NCBI GenBank assembly: GCA_964020085.1
Contig: OZ026605.1
Location: forward strand, 2,193,301 to 2,257,300
DNA from: Micromussa lordhowensis
Lineage: Eukaryota > Cnidaria > Anthozoa > Scleractinia > Lobophylliidae
Direction: 5' to 3'
DNA length: 64,000 nt
Positions 35,876-46,600 of this stretch are shown in pieces (position 1 is the stretch's first letter; the number at the start of each line of letters is the position of its first letter). Made by a program: the position numbers and the translations under genes. The notes beneath the pieces are model-generated. The model made no database searches and was not told the origin of the DNA. It saw only the letters and a program-made list of their open reading frames with translations.

Positions 35876-36190
35876 ATCATTCTGGATATCACAAAACCGA
35901 ATCTAATAATTGTTTTATTATACACTGAACGAACACAAAAACTTGGAAGTCATGTTTCTGCTTCTTCACTGACGGCAAGCAACACGAATCGTGCGAAGTT
36001 GACATGATTACCCTTGGAAATCATGCACTGCGGTCATACATGACATGATAACCCGTGGCCTTGACATGATTACCCGTGACCTTGACATGATTAGTGTATA
36101 ATCTGCAGTTATGACGTCACGAGCGCTGATTTCGAAAATTCACTGTAGGCTTTCGGCCAATCAGAAAAGAGTTAGAGAGTTGAATGTATA
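35876..36190. mobile_element. TIR element with ATTGTTTTATTATACA end, copy 1
   Basis: ACCGAATCTAATAATTGTTTTATTATACACTG on the left and GTATAATAATAATAATTA on the right are inverted. The inner right side CTGTAGGCTTTCGGCCAATC is shared with 59815-60105, as is CATGCA. It abuts the 5' truncation point of the LINE. Confidence 0.6.
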
Positions 36191-36540
36191 ATAATAATAA
36201 TTATCTTTATTGAGGAGATCAATTTCACTGATAAGTGATTATTTACAAAAGAGTTCTCGAAAATTAAAATAAAACAAAGAGGAAAAATATAGACTAATAT
36301 ATGAATAAAAATTAGACTAAAGACTATTTACAATTCTCAACTCTTTTAAAACTAGCTAATGATGGGCTTTGTCTGATTGAAAGGTTTAATTTATTCCAAT
36401 CGTTAGAGGCAAAATTTTTCGAAGACCAATGCCCCCAATTCCTACTAGATGCACTCTTACGGACTATAAAATGTTTTAAAAGCAAGCAACCGGAACGATG
36501 ATCCTGCTCGTATACGTTGGATCAATAGTGATCTAATCGG
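36187..36540 (-). pseudogene. LINE 3' end (CR1-like RT C-terminus remnant)
   Basis: The minus strand reads RNWGHWSSKNFASNDWNKLN and SIRQSPSLASFKRV, the pattern found at the C-terminus of CR1-like reverse transcriptases. A 3' tail of (ATT)n-type repeats follows at 36187-36205. Stops interrupt the frame. Confidence 0.45.
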
Positions 36541-36549
36541 CTTCACAAA

Positions 36550-36960
36550 TAAAATGAAGAATATAAAGGCAGAAACCGACACAACGTAGAATGTTTTTTA
36601 GAACGTGTACTATATTTCGGCTGGCCAAACCAGCCTTCTTCAGGTACAATGGAAAATTTTGCATCGGGGCGTGTTTTTATGTAGCATGTTACCGGAAATA
36701 CGTAAAATAATTGACAGTGTAAATTACAGATAAACATATGAAGAAATAAAATAGTAAATAAACAAAGTAAAGTAAAAGGAAACGATTAAAATGTTTCTTC
36801 GCGGATGTTCAGACCATCAGGAACAATTGTTCTGCCTTTTTGGATTAAAAAAGCCTCCCTGGCCTTACGGATGGAGTCTCGGTTAGAAGAGATTTTTTCG
36901 ATGGGTATTAGTATTATTACGGACATTGTTTTTATCTTGTATTATAATCACGTTTAGGTT
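36550..36960 (-). pseudogene. Penelope-like element 3' end with hammerhead-like motif
   Basis: On the minus strand 36900-36786 encodes SSNRDSIRKAREAFLIQKGR, then TIVPDGLNIREETF-stop. REAFxIxK....P.GLN is the signature at the C-terminus of GIY-YIG-bearing Penelope-like proteins. About 140 bp further, at 36647-36607, is a hammerhead-like core, as known for the terminal repeats of these elements. Confidence 0.6.
36607..36647 (-). ncRNA. Hammerhead-ribozyme-like motif, minimal type
   Basis: Minus strand order: GTAC (36647-36644), CTGAAGA (36643-36637, fits CUGANGA), stem II GGCTGG/CCAGCC with a TTTG-type loop, GAAA (36618-36615), TATA giving a 2-bp helix III with A as the cleavage-site base, then GTAC (36610-36607) pairing with the first GTAC as stem I. 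All conserved core positions are present. Activity is not shown. Confidence 0.55.
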
Positions 36961-37616
36961 TATTGAATCACATGGTACAAATCAGTCAATCAGAATCTCG
37001 GAATTCGTACAGTGTATGACAGTTGAATAATAAAGTATATAATAAACCCGTATTTCCTCCGTTGTACTGTCTTCGATCACTTAACTAGTTCCAATAGATG
37101 GCCTACCTAGAAACTGAAAAACTTAAATCGAGAAATTGGAACTATCCTCAATGACACAGTTAGCCACGTGATAGCCAAGAAGTTTATTAATACTTTATTA
37201 ATACTTTATTAATACTTTATTAATACACACAAACTCGTATCTTTGTGGAACGTCGCTGTATGTCCCTGCAGTTTCACCAGTTGCACGACTCGACGTGTTT
37301 GTAAAAGAGATGAATCATCATCAAGTTCTGATTTAATTCATTTCACTGAAATGTGTCACATAAAGAGAACATGAAGGGTGAAAGAGTTCATCCCCCATAT
37401 AGCTACATCTTTTCGTAATTTAAGGGTTGGGGGAGCTGTGGAACTTCAGGAGTCCTGGAAATCGGCTGCCCAACCATTCGAGTCCAATGTGTTTGAAATA
37501 TACGGACAAGAGTGAAAGTTTTGGGCGCTTAATTGATGATGATATGCAAAAACTGATTAGGCTGATTTGATAGAGATAAATTTTCAATCAAGTACATGTA
37601 ATCCTAACTAATATAA
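36961..37616. other. 3' flank of the P450 gene
   Basis: No gene. About 37183-37226 holds four 11-bp units that supply AATAAA on the minus strand. About 37226-37300 resembles 55480-55560 (TCGTATCTTTGTGG, GTTTCACCAGT). Confidence 0.45.
37183..37226 (-). terminator. Four tandem AATAAA-bearing 11-mers downstream of the P450 stop
   Basis: The plus strand repeats TTTATTAATAC four times with period 11, giving four AATAAA hexamers on the minus strand at 37188, 37199, 37210 and 37221 (5' ends), about 400 bp after the stop at 37617. Confidence 0.5.
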
Positions 37617-40600
37617 TTAGTCGCTAGTTGTGTTGGGCAGTGGTGAAATATTCACCACTATGCCATTTTTCGCTCGAAGAACTAAGTGAGGTTGAAGATC
37701 TTCGTCTGGCACGATGTTCTGAGGGGCGACACTCAACTGAAACCTAAACCAATAAAAAAAAATACGTTTGAGAAACAACCCGTTCACGATTTTTCACGTT
37801 GCGTTAGTGACTGGGGGTCTGTTCTATTGTAGTTTAGGTGCGTAGGGCTCCTAACCCCAGAGGGTATCAGGCTAAAAAGTGAATGGGACAGACAAATAAA
37901 GCAACAATTGACCACCGAAAACCCCTTTGAGTCAAAAGTAAACCAATCCTCCTCGAAAAACGAAACTTAAATTAAAACTATGCTATATCTAAACTGAAAT
38001 ATCTCATATGGAGATCCGTTAGATTTTCAGCAAATTTGTGAAGGGGTAATGTAGGAAGACGAAGAGCACGTTTTTTAGGTGAGGGCTACAATTTAACAAA
38101 TTGACGTCAGTTTTTCATGCGTCTGTCCTGTTATTGATCATAAATTTCGTCATCACATTGTCAAAGTAGCTGTCAGGAGCCCATGGGCTCCTGTAGCTGT
38201 GGATCCACGAGGCGATAGCCGAGTGGATCCGCAGACTACTTTGACAATGTGATGACGAAATTCATTGTCAATAACAGGACAGACGCATGAAAAACTGACA
38301 TCAATTTGTTTTTTACGATAACAAATGGTCGAATTGCCCGCTCTCGCTCGCTGACGCGTCGCACGAATTTCAAATTCATGTGTCTGTCCGCATATTGACG
38401 ATAAAAATTAGCCAATGAGCGCGCGAGAATTTCTGCAGTTATCGTAAAAACAGTGTTTTCACTCACGTGGCTAGTGAAAGTGTTTACATATGAAAACAGT
38501 TCAATCCCCACAAGACTAGTTTAGGACACCAACATGGCCGCCGTTTCAATGTCTCGGTCACCAATTTGGCCGCCGCGGTGTCATGTGAAAACACTGCGGA
38601 CAAACGTGTTGAGGAGTTCTAAGAAATCAAATGTTTTCCAACAAAGAATCACACCTCCCTAGAAGTGTCTTTTATGTCGATAGCCAACTTCCCCCAGCTC
38701 CTCTCCACTAGTAATCAATGTTGAAACACTGTCTCCTTGTAACAAAATTTGAAAGGGGGAGGGGGGAGGGGTAAATATATAAGAAGTGGAGATAGAACAA
38801 GTCACGCTTAAAAAGGAAACGACTGTACATGCTTGGTGACATACTAAATCACCATCACTTACTTGCGAAGAATCATTGCTATTGCAGTTTTGATCTCAGC
38901 CAGTGCAAAACTTTGACCGATGCAGTTCCTGTAAACACAAAGCGTGAATCGTCAGTAATCTGCAACTGTGTTCTTTCTGCCTCTGACTCGTCCCCATTCT
39001 TCTAGATATATCTTCATGCAGTGCGTGGCTCCACTAGCTCCCCAACCTTGGGTCCAAACTCGCGCTTGCGCCGTGCTGCGCACAGTTTGAGCACGACTGG
39101 GGCGAGTCAGGTTCTGCCTGTTTAGTGTTCTCAATGTTCTTGATAAACTGAATACAGTTTGGGAGCAACTTTAAGGCAAGATGTTCGTCTCTGTCTGTGA
39201 GGGGAGCTGAATCCATAACCACTGGCTTAGCACACTAATATTTTGATTTGTAGGGCTCTTCAAATAGAATTTAAGCGTATTGTTCGTTTCTGACCAACCG
39301 CGAGGGGAGCTGAATCCATAATCAACGACTTACCATACTAATGCAAACCGATTGTTTTGATTTGTTTGGCTCGTCCAATAGAATATAAGCGTGTTGGAAG
39401 AAAGTCATAAATGCCAAGAGTTGTAAAAAGAAGTGTAAAATGTTATACCTTGATCCGGCAGAGAATGGCACGTACGCGTAAGGCGACTTTCCTTTCATGT
39501 TTTCATTGGTGAAACGAAGAGGGTCAAATGTCTGCGAAAAGGAACGTAAAGAATTAGCAAATCAATTAATACTTGATCAATTGTAAATCGATCAATCAAT
39601 CAATCCATCATGGGCTAGTCAGTTGTAGAGTGGTGAGACGAGGTGTGGTGTGGTGTGGTGTAGGTACGTTAGGGTAAGGGTGGGTAGGAGAGGCAAGGGA
39701 AGGGTAGGGTTGGGAAGGGTCAGGAGCTTATCTCCTGGTAGGTAGGGTAGGCAGTGTAAGTACAAAAGGCAAATGAAGGTCTGAATGTTAAACATTTCAC
39801 CTCACCTCAGGATCCTGCCATATGTGCGGATTACGATGCAAAGCAAAGATTTGACATGCGACCATTGTTCCTACGAGATACAATAACAGCGTTTCGACAA
39901 GACAAACAAAGCCATAATAATAATGAAGCTAGGTCGATTTTAGCTTTCTACTGAGCATCTCGAATTTACTAAATTTGCGAAGTTTCATAGGAATCCGTTG
40001 CAGATGCATGGAAATATGGGACTCGAAACTTGTCAGTTTTTAAGAAGACCTGATTGATCATTGCAGGTATGTACACGACTAAGCAGGCCTGAACGGGATT
40101 CGAACCCATGACCTCTGCGATACCGTTGCAGTCTTTCATATATTCACTTGCATTCTTCACCATCTACGGGTATATTACGAACTCACAAAGTGACCAGCTC
40201 CCGGTTGGCTTGATAGGTATGGCAGAGGTCGTGTGCATAACTGCGATGATCAATCATGTCTTCACGTCGTTCTCCGCAGTTCAAATAGATGATCTTTCAT
40301 ATATTCACTTGCATTGCCAGTTTTTACAAAAACCCCAGGGACTAGGGGCAAGGGCTTGCGGACCCCCTGGAAAACATATCTTTGTATAAATTGGCAAGTT
40401 TGCATGCGATGCAACGGACTTTCATGAAACTTCGCAAATTTACTAAATTCAGAATGATAAATTAAGAGGTGAGGCCAATTTAATAGTCCATTATTCTGGT
40501 CTGGGGGGTCTGGTGCCTCAGGGGTGTCCTTCAAACTTCTAGCAATAACGGCGCTGTCTCTAGTCTTGCGTGATTGCCCCAGGGTTTATGTCACCAACTT

Positions 40601-43600
40601 ACCTTCATCTACCATTTTTCCATCAATCTCGTACGGCTTTTCCAACACGCGGCTGATCTGGGGGACAACAGAGTACAGTCTGTTGCTTTCCTTAATGCAC
40701 AGAAGGACGTATTTTAATTTTCCAAGATCGTTCCTAAAAACAAAACGAAAAGAAGGGTTCCATACCTTGCTTATTGAATAAAAGTAAATCATTGGCCAAT
40801 AATAAACTTCCGAGAGCAACGTTCATAGTGCTTCATGTGCTTTTCCGGTCCGTAAATACGTCTGAGAAAATTACTTCATTGTGATTGGCTTAGAGCAGGT
40901 CAATTTAGCACCAATAGAGCCTGTCAAAAACACCCTTAATTAAGCTTTAAGCGCTTACAACTCAAATATGAGCTCGGTGACCCCATTTTTTATTAACGCA
41001 TTACGATAAGCATGATAAAATACAACTTGTTACAGAGTTTAAAACAATTCTGTGTAGAGGGTTCAGTGCCATCTTAAATGTTCGAAATGGCTCTGAACCC
41101 TCTCCAGATAAAGTTTTTAACTTTTGAAAAAGTTGCATCTTATCATGCTTATCACAATTCGATAACAAAAAATGGGGGTCACCAAGCTCGTTTTTGAGTT
41201 GAAAGTTCTTATTACTAAAATTAAGGGTGTTTTTAGCAGGTCATACATTTGCTATGGTAACCTATTGTGCTACGCAGTTGACACCAACATCTTCAGCACC
41301 GATTGGACAGTTTTTCTATACCAAGATTGTACTATGATTGATTGCATCAATCGATACAAAGAGGTTATGATGACCCCTCACAATCAAGTCTTGGAAAGTG
41401 GTAGAAATTGTTTCGAGCCTCCTTCATATCATTTGCATTTGAAAAGGCTCCCGTCATTTGCCTCAGTTAGTTCCAGTCCAATACCAGTAATACGAAAATG
41501 GTCTTTTGCACTCGTATTCATACGATTACCTGTAGTAACTCTGCTTCAGTAAGCTCAAGGGATGATGATAATGATCATTTAAAAATTCAAAATTCAAAAC
41601 ACTGAGTTGCGCTTATTCTCATATGGTGAACCATTGCAATAGTCAATAGCTATAAACCTATCAGAGCATACTCATCATCTTCAGCCATTATATAAATTAG
41701 GGCGTTTAAGCAAACCACGACAGCAACGACAACGAAAACGTCACCAAACAAAAGATTTAATGAGCAGAATGCACGTGCGTTTTAAATCTTTGCACGTAGT
41801 TTCAGAGCCGTAGCAACGCCGTGACTGAAATGACCAAGTTCTGCGTAATTTGGAGACCGTATGCCACGAAGGGCAAATTTTTCGTCTTTATTTTTGCAAT
41901 AGGCAATTGCAGAAACGTGAGAGGACTGGAAAAGAGTATGGCTGTTTTCCGTTTTTTTGAAAAAATAAGATATTAAAATGAAAGATCAACTAAATTTGAG
42001 AGTCTTTACCAAGAATAGCAGTATTTAGATGAGGAAAATGGCAAAATGGTAGCTCTTCAAATATCACATACAATAGAGAGTTTGTATGGATTGGGTAGAC
42101 AAGCCACAAAATTATTAGGATTTGTATGGAATTTTGCAACTTTTGGGAGGCTCCCATTAGAACAATTTTCCACTGAAAACTCTTAAACTTGGCTGGGTAG
42201 CTTTTCATTCAGTAACAATTCAGTTGAAATGTTTAGATTTTCAATCTAATCAATATAAAAAAACTCGTCCCAGTCCTCTCACGTTTCTGCAATTGGCTAT
42301 TGATCGCCAGCATTACATATTTAGTTTAAGTAAGTTTTTTAGACCGATTGACGCACTGAACAGACTCAAAGAGTTACGAAATTCGAAGAAAAAATATATT
42401 TTTAACTAGGCGTCGTCGCCGTCGTCGTTGCTTAAGGTATCCCTGTGTAAACCATCGACATATCTCACCATTCCAGCTCTTCCTTAGTACCAAGCACTTC
42501 CTCAATTTCCTCGCGACATTTTTCTTGGTGTTCAGGAAATCTTGCCAAGTTGTACAATGTCCACGAGATAGCTTCGATTTGAAAAAAATATCAAATCGGA
42601 TCAATAACGCGGTCTATAAAGAACCAAGTGATAAAAATCCCGTAGGGTTATTTTGCTATTTAAACCCCCATTATATGAAAACTTGTTGAGCGAAAAAATG
42701 GAGCAGGTACTTAATTGCAAAATTAACTGTAGTGTATTGAGCATAGAGAATCAAGAATCAATGTCCACACGGTTTTCAGTCTACGAGCAAACCATCGGTT
42801 TAAAAAATCATTGTGTTACTTACAAGTCGCAGTTGTGTCGTGCCCAGCAAACATAAATGTCATGACCTCTGATGTAATCTCCTCCTCTGACAAGCTATTT
42901 CCACTTTCATCCTGATAAAAAAGAGAAAAATTGTCGTGAATACTATTACAAAATCCCCCTTAGGATTGATGTGAACTTCGGTGCATTCGGCAAAATAAGT
43001 AAATCTGCATACGAGCCTAGTGGCTCATCAGGCCGGAGCTTATCCCGGTTTCAGTAGCATGAAGCGACTAGGAGTATTTCTAATCCCCCCTGGATGGGAT
43101 GCTAATCCATCGCGGGGTTAACCCCAGCATCACGTTCGCCGGTAATCATTTATACACCTGAGAAGAGAGAGGCACCGTGAGAGTAAAGTTTCTTGTCCAG
43201 GAACACAACACAATGTCCCAGGCCAGGGCTCGAACCCGGCCCGCTCGAACCATGAAGCCCGCATGATCACTCGAAATTGTTCGTTCCAGTTTGTATGTTT
43301 TTTGTTTATGTTTGCGTTGCAGCTTCAAAAGAGAAGGAAGACAAATTCACTGAAAGTCCTAAAACTATCAAGCTAATTGAAAGGTTTTCACTAGTTCTGA
43401 AAGCAACTTCTTGTTCTTCTTTCAAAACAAACACAAAACTTTATTCCAAGCATTTGAGTTTATTTTGCTTAAAATACTAGCTAACTAGTAGTTCAAGTGC
43501 CTGTTACCCTTGCCGCAAGCAAAATATCAAGGAAATCAAAACGCTTCTTTTTCTTCAACTTTTCTTGTTCAACCTGCAAAAGAAACAACACGAATGAGTG

Positions 43601-46600
43601 CAACGAATACAAGCGCTCGAAGAGGTTTTAAAAAACATTAATAAACCTCTGACTATCGGTGTTCCATATATTTGAAGAAGACTACCCCCGTGTACTGCTT
43701 AGGCTTGATTTCCGCCATTCTCTCGAATCCCCAAAGTGCGAACAGAGGCTGGTAATAGAGCCTATATACTGTTTGGAAAGAACTTTGAATTTGGCAAGGC
43801 TGCGTCACAAACAGTCTACATCGCTTGTGTAACGATATCTAGGATAACTATTACAAACCATCTCCGCGTAATAGACCCGTCAAATGTGTCGGGTTTTTTT
43901 TTTCACTTTTTACTATATGGCTAGCTCCGTAAGCAGGCAAGATAAACCGAATCCTGGGCTGTGATTGGCTACCCGAGGGTGGAACATGGCGCTATCTTGC
44001 CCGTGTTCTTTTTCCATATAATAAATCTTTTATTGACCAAGCTTGTTCGGTCAAGATGGGTGCATATTAGCGCCTCGTTCTTTTTTCGCGTGCTTGTGGA
44101 TCTCGACTTCGTCTCGGTCCATAAACACCCGAAGAAAAGAACTTGGCCAAGATCCAGCCATTTGACCTTATGCTGGCCTGCGACGCAAAGAGCCTGCTCA
44201 CAGACTTACTTACATGCTTGGTCAATAACTCATAGATATAAGATGCTTGGAACACGTACAGTATCTTGTAGAGCAGCCCTTCGTTCTTTGATAACTTCTT
44301 TTGCCTTGGCCTGTGTAAGAGCGCAGTCTTTAGCGAATTTTCGTCCTGCAGACGTCATTCCGTAAATAGCATCTGAATGTACAAGAGGGTTCCTAGACAG
44401 TGAAGAAATGTGTAAAGAAAACGAACAGTTTAGACGGAACAATAATTTAATTGCTAGCAGTTCAATGGTTTTATTACGAGGTTTCAATGGTTTTATTACG
44501 AGCTTCATAGGGGTGAGTAATCAATATAGACTGACAGAGAGTGAGCACGTATAAGTAACCCGCGAACAGGTTTTTTTCTAAAACCGCTCGTGAGTGAATG
44601 AAGGCGTTGGCGAGTGAGTACCCGAGTGAGACAGCGAGCGAACGAGCATGTGAAGTGACACGCATTTTTTTCGAAGGACACCCGCGAAGGCGAGAAGTAT
44701 AACGTTAGAGTGTGATCGAGAGAAAAAGTAACTGGAAAGCAAGTTAGAAGATAAACAAATACCTACATGATTCTGCTGACGATCTCGTCAGATGCTTCAT
44801 AAACTGCTTTAATGTAAGGATTCTTTTTACTGTGAAGAAAGAAAATGTCGATTGAATTACCTTCATGCAGTACTAGTGCATGATAATCTATTGGTTCCCT
44901 GCTCTTTACATGCCGCACTTTGTATACTTGATTAGCGTGTGAACAGGCTCATGCTAATACGATAATTTGGTTTTATCAACTGGTTGATAATGTGAATTGG
45001 CCACCGTAAAGAGATTCGGAAGCTGTCGTTTCGAGCGTTAGCCCTTCGTCGGAGCGACGGGCCAAGAAGGAACTGGGTGAGAGTGAAGTGGTCGAGGGAG
45101 GAGTGGGTTGGGGTCGGGGCATCGCCTGTACCTCTCCCTCTCCTCCCTTCTCGCCTTCTATTCTCCCATTCCAAAATGTGATAGGATGCCGCTGACTGAA
45201 GGTATCGGTCCATAATCCCTTTGTAGTTAACTGTCTTTGTAAGAATGTTGTACTTGAATCACATCTTAAATTCACTACTGCTCTTGTAGCCAATCGAAAT
45301 TGACTAAACAGTTGTTCATTGAAATATTATTCACTCACTCTTGAGTCTGGCAGTTACTACTGTAACTGAGCGCACACTTGAGAATGGAATCCAACGTCAT
45401 CAGACTCACGTGATGGAAGAGCTCCACCTCACCTCTCCCCTGAGCGGACCACTTCTCCTAGAGAACAAAAAAGGTTGGGTGTTTTGTGTTCAGCAGCAGT
45501 GCGGATTTTAGAGGAGATTTTTAAAATGTGGCACTCTTGCTCTAGACAACTCGCAGCCGGTGCCTTCTCTTTGGGTCCGACGAGTGTCTATTAGCGCGAA
45601 CGTGAACGCTAAGGGGCAGTATGGATGAGAAGGGGCTGAGAGAAAAACAAACTGTATGCAGCATATTATATCTCGCCTAAACGTATCCCGATGAAAGACA
45701 AACGTTTTACGTTTTACTTACTATAAGAACATTAGTGGAATCCTGGAAAATTCGAACGTATGATCTGAGGATTTCGAAGTGGAAAGCTGGGGTAAGAAGT
45801 CTTCTCATTCGGAACCACTTGTCTCCATTTGAAGCTATCAGTCCATCTCCTGTAAAAGTTAAAACAACGAAAATACTGTATTAATTCTTTGCCTCCATAA
45901 ACAGCCAACAAGAAGCCTGGAAAGTTGTCCACATGCCAGATTTAAAGATATGGGGTTCCCAATAAAACTAACCTTGGATATGGTTGAAATATCTAAGGAC
46001 GTTCTTCAGAAAATCTTCAGAAATGTTAAGTAAATTTCTTTCTCTGTGATTGTGTTTTTGGTAATTGACAAACCTATCCTCTGCCTCAATGTATTGAATT
46101 GTTACGCGTCACGCTAGAAACATCCGTCGAAGAACCATCACACTCACCAAAGAAGGGCTTGGAAAATCGGTAATTGTCTGATTTTGGAGCGTTACTCGAC
46201 TGAATGACCTTGATCGTGTCCGGATGACAGAGTGCTAAGAAACAAGTCGTAGGACCTCTCCAAATGATGTAACATTTTTTGAATTCAGTTGCGCATCTGA
46301 CATGCCACTGAAGAGCTAACCCATCGTGGTTCTTTATCTGAAGAAGAAGAAAAAGCCACAATCAAGTACATTAATCAGTGAAGGGAAGCTAGGGACCTCT
46401 GACAGGACCCTTAGTGACGAGGTGGGTAAAAAGAAAATATATGCATGAGCTGAGAACCAGAGCCACTCGTGTGATAGCCAAAGGTATCGATCCTTATTGT
46501 GCCAGGATTGTGTGACCGTCGTTATACGATATCACGAAACAGCGTGCGAGTTTCGGGCCCCGTTCTACCTCGACACTCAACAAACTTCAAGGAGCACAAA

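Larger units (their letters stand above)
31548..35880 (-). pseudogene. 5'-truncated non-LTR retrotransposon (LINE), split by a DNA transposon
   Basis: On the minus strand about 35880-34840 encodes reverse transcriptase: CGVPQGSALGPLLFLL, then a stop (one codon before IND), then FYLFADDTSIILANNNL with the catalytic FADD, then KLSLNIKKSSFVIFRHR and KYLGLLIDSNL. The C-terminus continues at 32077-31766 with FFTRIGAQIWNFIPYSIK. A (GTTGTT)n-like tail marks the 3' end near 31548. Nucleotides 32078-34836 are a later Tc1/mariner-type insertion. A second copy of the same family is at 49142-50330, sharing the GTTTGTAAGCTATTTGCGGG block of the 3' end. Stops make it inactive. Confidence 0.75.

Noticed and set aside
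43961..44365. 134-codon plus-strand ORF
   Set aside because: Overlaps P450 exon 6 antisense and has no domain.
44976..45293. 105-codon minus ORF
   Set aside because: Runs through the hammerhead-type repeat and purine-rich low complexity in a P450 intron.
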